Shown: positions 49,191-62,568, numbered from the stretch's first letter. The stretch: DNA of 64,000 nt from Euwallacea fornicatus (GCF_040115645.1 NC_089543.1:2418001-2482000), one strand, 5' to 3'. Numbers and translations are program-made. The notes: generated from the sequence alone by a model not told the origin.

Positions 49191-52106
49191 CAGTGTGTAG
49201 CCCAAAGAATGTTTGAATTTTTATATTTCTCAGTCAGCTTTAATTCAAAAAATGGTTGTTTACATACAGTCGTATTATATATCGGCTAAATATTTTTTCT
49301 AATTATCTTTCGATATGGAATCAAATCTTTAAAAGTCGATTGATTATTTATAATGAAATGGAATAGTCTCCCAACGGAGATATTTTTTAAATAAGTGACT
49401 GCACAACTGACGTCCAAACATAATAAAGTTCCTCTCGGTTTACACTAGCTGCCTCCACCGCAATCTTTTTCATAGGACTTCAGAGTAGTTGGAGCTGTGT
49501 ATGTAACAGAGTTGCTCCTTTCACTATTCGGTAACTAGGGATGTGTTTATCGATACTTACTTGACAATTTAGCTTAGACTATGTCATTCATGTCAGTTCA
49601 ATATCACTAGAAACGTATCATGGCTTGGTTATGTATGTATGTTTTATCATGTACACAGTGATTAAATTACGGTAACTCGTAGGTGAGTGTTTTATAATTT
49701 TTGTTTTTTCATATTTATAAAGTTATCTTATCAGTAGTAGATAAGGATTCTATTCTCGCAATACAATTTTTCTCGCGGGATTTTCAAGTAGAGTCAATAC
49801 TACGTTCTGAAGGAAGTTCCATATATCCGTATTTTTGGATGTCAAGGCTGGCCATCAATTTAAATTTGCTTAAATTCTTATATAATTATTAATACACTTT
49901 AGAATAGTTGTCTAAAAATAGCCAAATAAACGTTTCATTTACGCATTAAATAGCCTTTTGAATGCAGAAGTGCTGAGCAGTCCGCAGTATCATGTCGTTA
50001 CTAAATACATAGAGCTAATCACGTAGTGTAGGACTATCTCAGATGGAGGCTGTACTGCATTTTAAACTACTTTTTTGCTTAATTAAAATGTTGATTGAAA
50101 CCAAATGTAATCAACCTTTACTCTATATTCCAAAATATAAACTTTCATTTTCATTTTTAGAAATCCGCCTATAAACAACTCTAATAAGCATCGTAGATTT
50201 TTTGTAATTTGCCTCCTTAAAAACTTTTTAATTGCAAGAAACCCAAATAAAAATATAATATATAGAAAATAATTTTTGGATTTTCCCATCATATAGGAAC
50301 AAATTCATACACTTAAAGATCTATTGTAGGTATTTCTGCCAATCTTACCAAATTTGAGCAGTAGGCTAACTAGCTACTTAATTAATCCTGTTGAAGTTTA
50401 TTTTTTACATTAAACACGTTAAGAGACAAGTTTCAAAACCTTAAATCTTGGTATACATTGGCTCGTTTATTGCATCTGTAAATTTTCATTCAACCTTGGA
50501 TTCAACTGGGACAGCAAGGCTTTCAATAATATGAAACGTAAATGGTTGGAACCAGTTCCTAAATTTATGACACCATTTTTTAAAGATCTTCAATTGGCTT
50601 CCACCTTAAGGGAATAATGAATTATTTTATTCTTTCGTTAATAATAATTTGAGGAGGAAAAAGTTCCTAGAAACATGTCCACAATCGTTTTATTTCCACG
50701 ATCAGGCGATGAATTTCAGAAAAAAAATCGTTAGGTGTTATATTTTTAAAAATTCTTTTGATTTAATTAAAATTTTCCACGTTTAATAATATTGTTATTA
50801 TGCCTGTCAGTTATTTTCTAGCTCAACCGGGAATTTCTGGGATGTGAACACGATTCTGTCCTGTAGGAATTTTGTTTGGGAAACACCCAGTTTAATGTAT
50901 CGTAATTATCACTTAGTTTCGTCTCAGTTGTCGCTATTACACTGATTGGTGAATGTGGTTATTGAGATTAATTTATTCATAAGAGTTCCTAACAGGATTT
51001 TTCCGAATTAAACGGTGGTTTTATTATGTTCATTATTCATTAAGCTGATGTTAACATACTGGTAAAATTTCACACTTGAAACGTAGAAATCTCATACAGT
51101 TCTATAAGCCACATGTCGCTAGTAGCATTGTGGAACATGTTTACAACACGGTGAGCGTCTTGTGCTGCAGAAAAGCGGTTCGTTTGGTATTAATACTACA
51201 CATGCTGATACCACCAGACCATGACTCCTACTCCTAGGATGTAGATACACTTGATTGGACTCTCTTTGTTGGAAATCTATCCGTCAGTTCTCGTGCTTGA
51301 AAGCATTTAATGTTAAAAAATTCGTCCCAAATGAATGGTTTAGCCATGATAAAGTTCAAAGCCCATGCCTTACGGCAGAATCCTTTTGACGCTCGTTTTG
51401 TCCGACTTTTCAGAATAGGAAGTTTATTTTCTTCGTCAAATCACATTTCCTATAGATTAAAGCAAAGGACAAGAATAGATTTGTTGATGTTAAAGATATG
51501 TGTCATATAACAATATGTACTTAAATTATTTCCTTATTATTATCATTTATTTGCGCAGGTGCGTATTTCGGGTCCATAATTTACCGGAATACATAATATA
51601 TTACATAAGTAACCCATATTTAAACGTGCATACATTATATCCTCTCTTTGTTTATCAGTCAAAAGTCTGGACTATTTCCTTTCCTCATTTCGACTTGATT
51701 CTATTAGTTTTCCTACTATATGTATACTTCATTTTAATCTTCGCTTCTTTGAATGATTTATTATAGTAAGTTCATTGACTGGGCTAAATGATGCTTAATA
51801 TAGACCATTACAACTAAGTATATATATCTCTAATATTTTTTTGCTATGAAAAAGCTGCTTATACTTTCAGATTTAGAACCCATAGATATTTTCAAGTTCA
51901 ATCCTGTTGAATGACATCAATTACCTCAAGTCTAACAAACTTCTTATGATTCTAATTATAAGCCAGATGTTCATCATACGTTCTAGTGTCATACGGTTTT
52001 ATTACAGGAAATCGTCTGGAAGAAATGCATCGGAGGTACTCAGGGCTTAAGCCAGGCAAAAAGCTCTGTAAACCTGTGTTATTATATATTATTATTGAAT
52101 ATGTAC
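49191..52106. other. 2.9 kb intergenic, no gene seen
   Basis: AT-rich, with open frames up to 88 codons (51500-51766) that are strongly hydrophobic and aromatic, as random AT-rich reading is. No motif or paired repeat is visible. Confidence 0.45.
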
Positions 52107-52376
52107 TCACCAGAGTTTTTCAATACTTTCATAATTAATGTGAATTATCCCGAAATCACCGCTGGGAAATCTTAATTTATCAAGTTGTCGTACAGAAGTT
52201 TTAAGTTGGCTGAAACAACTTTTAGCGGAAATGAGATGCAGAAATTGAATAAACGGCATTTCTAAACGAGTAAGAGCTAGCCCAAAATGAATCGAGTTTT
52301 GTGCGCCAACGAATGCCAATTTATTAGTCGTTAACCAAATTGGTACAGAGTTTGTGGGTCTAAATCTTGGAACCAC
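52107..52376 (-). CDS. possible orphan exon, unrecognised
   Basis: An 89-codon open frame on the minus strand ends at a strong GTGAGT donor (exon edge about 52111). Its composition is balanced, with mixed charged, polar and hydrophobic residues (for example 'SQLKTSVRQLDKLRFPSGDF'), unlike the Phe/Ile/Tyr-rich chance frames around it. No acceptor or partner exon could be matched, and no ATG clearly starts it. It may be one exon of a larger gene, or a fragment of an unrecognised mobile element. Confidence 0.25.
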   Translation of the reverse strand: MVPRFRPTNSVPIWLTTNKLAFVGAQNSIHFGLALTRLEMPFIQFLHLISAKSCFSQLKTSVRQLDKLRFPSGDFGIIHINYESIEKLW

Positions 52377-53700
52377 CTTCGAATAAAATATGTGATTTCT
52401 CAGAACTATTATGTAAACTGTCTCGACTAACTGTTAAAACCGCAGAGAACATCTATATGTGTGCCTAAAAGAACTACTCTCAGCGCTAAGATATATAAAA
52501 TTTTAACAAGCTCGCTTGGTGGTAATGATGAATCATTAGTGGGGATCCACAACAATTCAGTTGGTGAAGTCATGTCTTTGAAGCTCAAATTTCAAAATTT
52601 TAATCGAAATAATAGAGTAATATGTTGTTTTTATAGTACGTTCAGTTTTGCATGATTAAACTAGAAGAGTAAGCCCAACAAAAGGTATCTATGTCGATAT
52701 GAACATAACAATCAATACAAATATTGACGATGACATACAGCTTTTTGTGCTATTCTACCTGAGGGTCCTTGATTGTATCATAGAAGCATTATTCTGGTCA
52801 TATTAAAGTTCTCCAACTAAACGTATAATATTAATTACCGGTGTTTAAATATTTACCTTTGCTAAATTACCACGTTATAAAATTAGCAATTAGTTAATGA
52901 CTACACAATACTTGAGCGGCCTTTGAAGAGTATGAATTCTAGCGTTCGTCCAAAATATTTATTAAAAATGATCAGTCATTACTGATTCGTTTTTAGAAAA
53001 TTATTATTTTCTGGAGGCTTGTGAGAAGTTATACCTACATGGAGTTTTTATTGGTACTGAAGACGCCTTCAGTGCTTACCCCGTATCTAATGAGATTTTA
53101 ATAGATTATAGATTGGTAACTATCTTTTATTTATAGTAACAAAACATAATAATTACAACATATTTTTGATTATGGTTTTTTGGTCATTAAACCAACTATG
53201 GGCCAACCCAAAAATGTCACTTAAAAAAAAATCCGCAAGTAACGTATTACTTCACTCAATTCCAAAGTGGAGTTATCGGAAAATTAAAGTTGATTCATTC
53301 AGAAATGTTTCTTGAAAATTGCAAAAAATTACTTTTAATATTTCGATTTTAAACCACCAGATGAGTGGAAGTTTGTTAAATAGTTTCGTCATATCTGAGT
53401 TTCTTCCAGTTTCCTAAAAAAAATTTAAGAAAATTTACTAGATATGATAAGCGGAAATCTAGTTTTTTTTAGAAAACTTTCTCACTTCTGAGTATTTTTA
53501 TTGTAGTTCCTTATAAAATGTACTAATAAAAATACCTGTTCTGATTCTGGTTAATTTAGGTCATTTCCTCCCTCTTAAATGTATTTAGAGCTTTGACAAG
53601 TTCAGTTTAAGAAAAACAGGTTAGTTCAAAATCTATACTAGTACCAGTCGGTTTTGTTTTTCCGATAAAATTGAGCGTAGTTTGGATAATCCATGTCCAA
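52377..53700. other. intergenic, no gene seen
   Basis: No supported gene. The 64-codon frame at 52461-52655 has no recognisable motif. Confidence 0.45.
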
Positions 53701-53880
53701 ATTATTCTCTACGAGAATATTTTGTAAATTTCAACCGCTTTCAGCACTGCTTGACAATCCAAATAGATCTTTATGTTTTTGTTTATTCCGTTTTGTAATT
53801 GCCCCGGGGCTTGTTCGCTATCCTCGGGTATTAGAGTCTTGGAGCCTTTCCAGAGCCATGTTAGAATAGGGGTTGTGAAT
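53701..53880 (-). pseudogene. possible RNase H fragment of a non-LTR retroelement
   Basis: The minus strand at about 53736-53785 reads 'NKNIKIYLDCQAVLKAV'. This resembles the IYSDSQAALKAL segment around a catalytic Asp in the RNase H domain of non-LTR retrotransposons. A stop follows within a few codons, and I could not find the usual downstream 'WVPGHSG' segment. The match is short and could be chance. Confidence 0.25.
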
Positions 53881-54608
53881 GTTGTGACGAGTCAGAATAT
53901 TAACCTTAGCCAAGCATATCGAAGCAGGTGCTGTTTTCTATTCCATGCCTTAGATATTTTGGTTATAAAATTCATGTTTGTGTAGGGTTTGTCTCTATTA
54001 GTTGTCGAAATTAGTTTTAAAAATTTAAACTTGCTCGCTTGCCCCAAATTCTCGGCTCATCAATCCATATTGGCTACGACATTTTTCAGTGCTAAATTTC
54101 TTTGACAAATTCTTATAAATAGTAAATTCAAAATAAGGCATCCTATTAAACAATAAATGTTGGGATAAAAGCATCTAATGGATGATTTTGTATATTTTTT
54201 TGTTATGTTTTATGATATATTCGCCCATAACCACTGTTTTTTCGTCTATGGAAAATTCGCAGTGAAGGGATCAACCCCGCACGGTGTGCAGTTTAGACCA
54301 AGGGAAGAAACGGAAATAAAATATTTAAGTCGAAACACTTCTCCCCTTTCCTCTTTCAACATACGTTATTGGTATTCACTACTACATCCTGTGTATGCTT
54401 TAGGAAGCAAATTAGCCTGTATAATACGAAACAATTAATTCTAAGAATAAATGGGACGTGCAAATAGCTTATCAGAGATCTTAAAATTTGTTGTATTTTA
54501 GTGCTGAAGGAAATGATTTGATTGAAGTCATAAGATTTCAATAATTTTAATGCATTGTTCTATAAATAAGAGACCAAATTCGCTGGTTGAGTCTTTATAG
54601 CATTTATA
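53881..54608. other. intergenic, no gene seen
   Basis: An 86-codon plus-strand frame at 54178-54438 has no recognisable domain and no convincing splice sites. Confidence 0.4.
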
Positions 54609-56562
54609 TAAGGTGTTAGGGAAATAAAATTCGTAAATTTAATCAACTATAAAGAACAGCATTTTAAACAAAAAAGTTTCTTACAACAGATGTCCTAAAT
54701 CCAGCCATTTCCCGGGAAAACATATCAGAAATTATGTTATTCTTCTGGAAATTGGCAACGTCGCGTCGTACCTCTAAAATCGTGTGTTTGTTTATTTTTA
54801 TACCAAACAGCGACAAAAACTATGTGTTTATGCCCTGAATTTTTTCTTTCTGATCGCTGGCTATGCATTTACATATGTTTTTTCTTAAAGTATTAAGGGG
54901 CTAATTAAAAAAAAAAAAGAAATAATTCTTCATAAGTTAGATAAAGCTACTTCCTTTAAGTTATTATTGTCAACTGTTAATAGTACCTAGCTATATATGT
55001 ACATATGTAATAGCATCACGCCATTACTTTTTCACCATATTCACTTCACGACTTTATTGTTATTGGGTTTTTAAATTAGGTCTTTAAAATGTCCATCATT
55101 TTAATGTATTCAAACTTGACGTCGTTTTAGCCAATTTTCCCGCACACTTTGAAAAATCCCTGGAATATTCCTAATATGATCGGCAGCATCGAATATGTGT
55201 GCAAATGATTTTCATCCCTTATTTCGGCACCGTGAACCAAGTTTTTCATAAAACCCCAAAAGAAAAAATCCAGAGGATTAAGATCCGGAGATCTGGCAGG
55301 CCAACGATTGGGATCATTTCTTCCTATCCATCTATTTCCAAAGATATTATTTAAGCGCTCGACAACTGGACGGCTTATGTGTGCTGGAGCTCCATCATGT
55401 ATGTAAATACCACATAATCGCACGCTAGTGAAGAGGCATATTTTCTTAAAAATTTGGCAAAATCATTGGTTAAGAAATTTAAGTAGTGCTGTCCGTTTAA
55501 TCTTTGAGGTAAAACAAATGGCCCCATATGCTGATTTCCCACTATCCCAGCCCATAAATTTATTGAACATTCACGTTGGAATTTTTTTTGGGTTATTACG
55601 TGGAAATTTACTTCCGCCCAATTATGAAAATTCCAAATTCCATTCCGTGTGAAACAAACTTCGTCCGTCGATGAAATACTAAGCAAGAAATTTGGATTTT
55701 CGTGTTGCTGCTCAAGAAACCGTTCACAAAATTGTTTGCTTTGGTACAAAATTAGCTGGTAAAAGAGCTTGAACTCTTTGTACATGATATGGGTAGAGCA
55801 ATTTTTCTTTTAGCGTCCTATGTACAGTCCAGTGGGAAACACCTTCTTGGCGCGCAATACTACTTGTACTTTTTGTTAAATCCTCTTCGATAAGGTTTTA
55901 AATTTTTTCTTCAGTTTTTGAACCGACTTCTCGCGCTCGACCTCGTCCTTGGTACTCATGGATTATGTTACCTGTATCCAGAAGTCTTTGTGCACATTGA
56001 ACAAATGTTTGTCGAGCTGGAAGCTGTCTTTCTGGATAATGATTTTCGTAAATTCGCCTAGCCTCTTTAGAATTTTGTAAAGCCTCTCCATAAATCAAAA
56101 TCATATCGTAATACTCATGTAGAGAATACGCTTTTGTTTATTTTATATCGAAGTTAATTCACGAACTATTACATTAAAGGTCAATGAATGCACTGATAAA
56201 TTTGGGTCTATCGGAAATACAAAAAAAATATCAGAATAAATACCTACAATCGGTAAAGCAGCGTTGTCGAGTTAGATTTCAGTAAAATCTTAGCTATTAA
56301 TTAGCTTTTAAATTGCTTCTAGCAACGTCATTATTAATTAATTAAAGTTTTTTTACTATACGTGAAACAGTCAATACTTGTCAAACAAGCTTTGCCACAT
56401 TTATTCAAATTTTACCGTTTGATCGATTTTTTCGGTTGCCAACTTTAACTCTTCCTAATAAAAACTATTAAGTTTTCGATTGTAATTATAAGAAACTTTT
56501 TATTTAAAATTATGTTCTTAAGCGTTGGTTAAATTTACGAAAGTTATTTCCATAACCCCCTG
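54609..56562 (-). mobile_element. decayed mariner-like element, 1954 bp, ~80 bp TIRs
   Basis: The left end TAAGGTGTTAGGGAAATAA (54609) pairs with the right end, which read inward from 56562 gives CAGGGGGTTATGGAAATAA. Similarity continues for about 80 bases, including 'cgtaaatttaa.caac' and 'aagtttctta'. TA flanks both ends. A transposase remnant lies between on the minus strand. Its terminal repeats share no obvious sequence with those of the element at 4012-5907, although the two encoded proteins are related. Confidence 0.88.
55127..56104 (-). pseudogene. mariner-superfamily transposase pseudogene (DD41D)
   Basis: Four consecutive minus-strand segments in shifting frames follow the transposase order. 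The first is an N-terminal helix-turn-helix half (55898-56104, with 'RQTFVQCAQRLLDTGNI'). The second, around 55790-55895, has 'SSIARQEGVSHWTVHR'. The catalytic core (55385-55785) has 'STDEVCF' for the first Asp and 'NLWAGIVGNQHMGPF'. The 3' part (55127-55423) has 'HDGAPAH' for the second Asp and 'SPDLNPLDFFFWG' for the third. There are 41 residues between the second and third catalytic Asp, a spacing known from rosa-type elements, instead of 34 in classical mariner. Frameshifts near 55400 and 55780 and a stop at the end of the first segment inactivate it. Total length is close to the usual 330-350 residues. Confidence 0.85.
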
Positions 56563-59500
56563 TATACGTTTTAATTACAAACTAATGAAACGAAATTTCG
56601 TAAGATTATCAATTTGCTCACGCAGTGGAAAATCAATTTGCTTAGAGATGATTACTTATTTTTAAATTAGAGATTTGAGTATGTGCTTCCTTTGGCTTTC
56701 AGCCAGATTTTTTCAATTATTTATTAAATCTGAAGAAAATTTATAGAGGTTGTAGATTGTTTACTACATCAGTAAGTAGGTTTTTTCCTGGTTTTTGTGT
56801 GACTGCATCCCGCAATTGTTTGGAAAGAAGTCTTCTATGGAAATTTCGAGCAGACAAGCTTTGAGTAATGGTTTTTTAATAGCGCTATTTTTCGTATTAG
56901 ATTCGTTAAAGCTTTATTGTTTAACAAATTTATCACGAACTTTGACAAGGCAACCTGGGTTCACACACATGTATTTACACATTTAGAAATCACTATAGTG
57001 AAAAGTAGTATATTCATTCCCATAACAGAACATAGTAATTGATTTGATTACTTTGATTCATCGGATTTTTCCTCTTCAATAAGATAGCAAGTAATAAAAT
57101 TAAATTGATTATTACTGGAAGTACTTATTTTTTTATTAGTTCCACACAACTGACAAAAACTTTACCACTAACACACTTAGAAATTAATTGTCATAACATT
57201 TCAATGATATTTGGTACAATGATTTGCGTTTGTGAGTTCCATTGTTTGAAACCTTTCCTTTTCAACGATCTTTTGCGAATAACTATCATGGAAGATGCTC
57301 ATTAAAAAGATGATGAGCGAACCTATAGCGTTGTCTGAAAAGAATGGAGGTCTACCACAATGAATAAGGTCAACAGAACAAAAGCTTTGAAGGATACAAA
57401 AAACAAAGAATAAACAAAATTATACGTTTTCAAATTTCACCTTTGGAGTCATTAAATTTGTGAGATAATTTATTATAAATGATGTCTTCCTAAAAACCTA
57501 TAATAAGCCTTGTTAGTAACGGCTTATTAGCATGGAAGGTGCTTCGGCTAAAGGGACAATCTATCGTTAATAAATAATTAATTAGTAGTTTAAATTAATA
57601 TATCTTTTCCGCAACATATTTATGAATATTTATTAGTTACGGCATGTAGTATCTTGCTTTTTCTCTATTTTTCTTGTAAATGAGAACTAATAACGTCAAG
57701 AATAAAGCAATAGGTAGGACGATGTGTAGCAGCTCCTCGACTACGTAGTAAAATAATGTGGCAATAAAATAACTAATTTTTATGTCTCCGGTGACTCAAA
57801 AACTATTTTTTACTTTGTGCAATAACATACATAGATATCATGTGTTGGTGACAAACGGTTGTCAGTTAATTTAATACATCTTATCTGACGATGGCCCAAA
57901 GGATCCTTTGATTAAAGGCGGTAAGATGTCTATAGGGCAATTTTTTAAATAAACTTTCATAATTTAATATATAAACAAACAAAACAAAATTATTTTTTTT
58001 ATCTTTTAAATCGAGCATATTAATTTGGCCAATGCGTTGAACTACTACTGCAACTACTCAATGCTAATTCATTTCTAGAAGTTACAACGCCTCTTCGTAA
58101 AATTACTTATTTTTAACATACACAAGTAACAATATTACTTTTAATGATACTTGAAGAAATTCACTCAATTAAATGCACATTTCAATTAACTACAATTATT
58201 TTTAGATCATGTTTACCGCTTCTCTCCGAATCCGATCAACTTATTCCTTATTATTTATCGGCTCTCCGGGAACTTCCACTAACGCTATGAAACTGCGTTT
58301 AATGGTCTTATTGATAAATGTTAATATGGGCATTCTCAATGAATTATGTATTTTCTCATGCTGCCTTTGTATTTATCATTAGTATTCCCAGGTGATGAAT
58401 TTGATAGTTTTAAGTTTACATTTCACTCAATTGTGGGCGGATTGCCTACCATGATAGTATTTCATTATATTTTCAATATTGTGAATCGGTTACACTAAGC
58501 TTGTTTTAGTTCAGTTATCACTTGCTTCTGCTAGCTTGTTTATAGTTTTATTTAACGATAAGTGGAAGTTTATTTGAATATAAGCATTGTCGTGTCTAAC
58601 GCGTATGTGAGTACCTAGTTTTTGAACTAGTTTAGCGTGAGTTGTAAACCTAATGAAAGTTCTATGACATTGCAATAAAATTAGCATATCAAACAACTAT
58701 CGCTCTTTTACAATAGGAATTTTCTGCTAATATATATCCGTTACTAAATTTTAAGATTCCTTTACTCACTCGCTCAATTTTACAACTTAGCTTCATGCTA
58801 CAACTCATACAATTAACTTTATTACCTTGAGCAGGTCTTTTATTTCTGCATGAAAGAGAATGCAAATATTTTTAACAAACCATATTTTGTTACAGATTTG
58901 AACGACATGTCGCTGATACAAAACATACAAACAATATCTTTATTTTTATCTACTTAAATTGGTGAGTATGAAACACATAATTCCTAGCCCCTATGTACGC
59001 ACATCATAGTGATTTCTTACTAAAAGTCTTCTAGTGTGTGTTAATTTAGTTAACATGGTACTGCATGCCTCGAAAATTGTATGATTTGATTGTACAGTGA
59101 AAATGCTGTGATAAATTGTATTAACGTGGGCAGGAGGTAATTTGATATTCGAACTACCGGATCGCATAGGTACGACGGTAATATAAACTTGTGTTTATTG
59201 AAGTTGAACAAATTGAAGTTATTCGTGGCAATAATCATGTTAATTCCTTAATGTCGATATCTCCACACTTATTCTTGTAAAAACAACACACCAAAATAAT
59301 ACTGGTATCATGCATGTTGTGAATACAAAAACATGTAATTAACAAACTAAATACTAGAAACAGCCAAATAAGTGTGGACATTTAAGTATTTAATTGTTTT
59401 GCAAGAAAATGTCAAGGTTTCCGATTTAGCAAAGCTTTACGAAAAGTTACACCTCATATACAAATTATCGATACCAGTCGGTACCCACATTTTAAATCGG

Positions 59501-60237
59501 CAAATCCTTAGATAAATGCACATCCACATTTAAAAGAGCTTTAAAACTAATGATAAGTGTTAGCAAGATTTTTCACTTATTGTGATTAAATATATTAAAT
59601 TACCGATCTTGAATTTCGTCAATTGTTACAAAATTGCGTTTCTTTAAAACAATTTGCACACAAATAGTTACTTAAAACTTATTTCTGCTAGAAAATCTCG
59701 AACAATACAAGAGTCAATTAATACAGACACATACTTTTGCTCAAGTAAATTAGATACGGCAATTGTGAAACGTATAGCCGTGACAGTATCATTGTTATTA
59801 TTCAAGGATGTAGCAATTTTATTTCATTTGCTGAAATTTAGGATGATCGCCATTATCATAAAATATTACTCACAATTACCATATTAGTATTATTTATTAG
59901 CGATAGAAGAATTAGGATCCGACATTAAACCACGAATTAGCTTCTTTTGCAAGAACTTCTAGTTTTTGCTTCATTTCCAATTTTTGTACCCTCAAAGAGA
60001 AATTGACATGTCAACTTGACTGACACTCAACTGATCAGTCCGGCTTTGATATCATTAGTTCGGGCGTCAAATGCAACGTCATTCTTTGCTTCAACAAACA
60101 TATGCAATGTTTAACAAAAGAAAACGACATATGAGCTTAAAGGGTCTGCACAATTAAAACCAATTAGTCGCATGTGAGATGGAAGCAACTGACATTGAAA
60201 CTGTCTTAATGATACAATTAAATTTTTTGTTTTGCAG
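56563..60237. other. 3.7 kb upstream of the glycosyltransferase, no gene seen
   Basis: No coding exon is supported. Because the GT31 coding exon starts at an acceptor (60237/60238), some of this stretch is a 5' UTR intron and probably holds the non-coding first exon. A GC-richer patch at about 60000-60090 may be part of it or of the promoter, but I cannot define either. Confidence 0.4.
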
Positions 60238-60239
60238 GT

Positions 60240-61352
60240 ATGGGGGTGCCATGGCTATCCCAAGTGCGTTTCATGCACTTGGCATTCGCCTTCACCTTAC
60301 TGGTATTGGTTTTCTTTTTATTGTCCCTCAACCCATCGACCCTAAAGCCGACGATACCACCCACCAGATCATTCCTAACTTCGGAATCATCGCGGATGAT
60401 CCAAGGTAACATCAGCTTTCCTGGTGTGCACAACAGCAGCACATCGTCGGAGGCGCCCCCTCAACCTCAAAACTCTAGTAATCACTCCAACAACTCGAAT
60501 ATTCATCAAGTAAACTTAGATCTGACTCAAGGAGTGCCCGCCGAATATATTTACGAAGCTGGTCATATAGATGTAAGTTCCGAAGTTTGTGCTGACTTAG
60601 GCAAAGGTGTGAAGCTGCTAATAGCTATCACGTCAGCACCAAGCCATGACAGTGCCAGAGATGCAATTCGCAAGACTTGGGGTTCGTTCGCTAGCCGGAA
60701 AGACGTAGCTATAGCATTTATGTTAGGTTCCATAGCCAACGAAACTATTAACAGAAAAGTAGACGAGGAACAAATATTATATGGTGATATTATTAGAGGG
60801 AAGTTTGTTGACACCTATGACAATCTTACTCTTAAAACTATATCTATATTGGAGTGGGTAGATAATTTCTGTCCTAAAGCAGCTTTTGTACTTAAAACGG
60901 ACGATGACATGTTCATCAACGTGTCCCGCCTGTTAGCGTTTATCGCAAAACATAAGCCAGAACAAAGAACCATATATGGCCGTTTGGCTCGAAAATGGAA
61001 ACCTATTAGAAACAAAAAGTCTAAGTATTACATTTCACCCCAACAATACAAGCCTCCAGTCTTTCCAGACTTCACCACAGGTCCGGCCTATTTGCTTCCA
61101 GCCAATTTAGCAAAACCGCTTTACCAGTCAGCCTTAAATCACACCTATCTAAAATTAGAAGATGTATTTCTTACCGGAATTGTAGCTAACGGGCTGAATA
61201 TCAAACGTATGCACGCGCCAGAGTTTCTAAACAAACGTGTCACATTTACTCCGTGTAATGTCCAAAAGGAGATCAGCATTCACATGGTAAAAAGTGCCGA
61301 ACAATTCGATTTGTGGAAAAAACTTCATGATATAGCCAAGTGTAAAAAGTGA
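60240..61352 (+). CDS. beta-1,3-glycosyltransferase (GT31, B3GALT-like)
   Basis: This is a Golgi type II membrane enzyme that transfers a sugar, usually galactose or GlcNAc, in beta-1,3 linkage to glycan chains. The 370-residue coding sequence is uninterrupted. A short cytoplasmic tail is followed by a membrane anchor at about residues 10-30 and a Ser/Asn/Pro-rich stem to about residue 100. The catalytic domain shows GT31 motifs in order: RKTWG (from residue 144), 'FVDTYDNLTLKT', the metal-binding DDD (residues 221-223 in 'LKTDDDMFIN'), 'DFTTGPAYLLP', and EDVFLTG (from residue 307). Several N-glycosylation sequons are present. The exon begins two bases before the ATG at a 'ttttgcag' acceptor, so an upstream UTR exon exists. 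The exact acceptor and sugar are not shown by sequence; Drosophila brainiac is in the same family. Confidence 0.93.
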   Translation: MGVPWLSQVRFMHLAFAFTLLVLVFFLLSLNPSTLKPTIPPTRSFLTSESSRMIQGNISFPGVHNSSTSSEAPPQPQNSSNHSNNSNIHQVNLDLTQGVPAEYIYEAGHIDVSSEVCADLGKGVKLLIAITSAPSHDSARDAIRKTWGSFASRKDVAIAFMLGSIANETINRKVDEEQILYGDIIRGKFVDTYDNLTLKTISILEWVDNFCPKAAFVLKTDDDMFINVSRLLAFIAKHKPEQRTIYGRLARKWKPIRNKKSKYYISPQQYKPPVFPDFTTGPAYLLPANLAKPLYQSALNHTYLKLEDVFLTGIVANGLNIKRMHAPEFLNKRVTFTPCNVQKEISIHMVKSAEQFDLWKKLHDIAKCKK

Positions 61353-62568
61353 TATTTAGAAATGAAGCATCAAACTCATTGTGATTAGTCTTTATTATAT
61401 AAATAGTTACTTATTTGTTAACAGTATTTATTTTACGTTAAATTATTTTTCCATTTATTATAATCCTTGAAAAGATTAGAAAAGATTATAAACAATTTTA
61501 TAAACAAAAATCAAATATAACTAGTGTAATAAAGCTGTGAATTTTTCTCTTTAAGTAAGTATTATGACCATTTCTATTGTACTTAAAATATAATAATGTA
61601 CAAATAAAAATCGAACAAGAAAGTATATATTTGCTCGACTGCTAGTTAAACGATTCTTTTACTGATTAAATCAATCAACTATATTCAATTGAGGCAACAG
61701 GAACTCAAATGCATTAACTAACTATTAAGTCACCTGTAAAAACTCAATATCCTAATGAATATCGAAACAATTGGATGGAGCTTAAATTCATCGATATTTT
61801 CACAGTATTATTATTGCTATCCGAATTTATGTGAGACATTCCATGTTGTCCCTTTATCACCTTTTATCTATTTTTGCAAAAAAATAATAAATTTTTCTTG
61901 TGGATCAAACCTTACTTTTATTTACTTAATGTTTGTAAACGTTTTGTACAAATCGTAACCTTTCGTTGCTAAATTACACATTAGTGTTCCCAAACAATAA
62001 AATATGGGGCAAATATATACATATAACACGTACCTATGGAACCAAAATTCAAGAAACACAATGTTCATTTGCGGTAGATTCCGTTTATATCGTTGACTAG
62101 ACATACAATATTACGTACATGGCCCATCAAAATGATCAATAAAAAAAGGGTATGTTAGTAACAAAAAGTTTGTAATTTCGCAGGTAAACAAACCTTCAAT
62201 AACACAAAATATCATAAACGCAGAGAAATCAAAAAACATCTATATTCACGTGAACTATATTTTTGAATACGAGCGTTTCGTAGTGCTACGAATAAAATAT
62301 CCCATCCCAAAAAAAAATTGTGCCAACTTCAATGACAAAGTGTAAAAGGTTGCTTTAGAGAAAATTATAACATTCCTACCATTCTAGACCCCTTGATTTA
62401 CAATACATACACTTAATGTTAAAATTCAAAGGAACATGTTCAATATTTATATTATTGACATTATTAGCACCCATCTACGTTAACATTGAACTTCTTTTGT
62501 TTTCTAATTTCGCTTGACTATACTACAACTCTAACCAATGTTACAACTATTTTGTTAAGTCGTTGATG
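61353..62568. other. convergent intergenic region with poly(A) signal
   Basis: This lies between the 3' ends of the glycosyltransferase (+) and p38 kinase (-) genes. AATAAA at 61528-61533 is a likely poly(A) signal for the glycosyltransferase. No coding exon is seen; frames at 61755-61958 and 61922-62104 overlap on opposite strands and look like chance. Confidence 0.55.
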
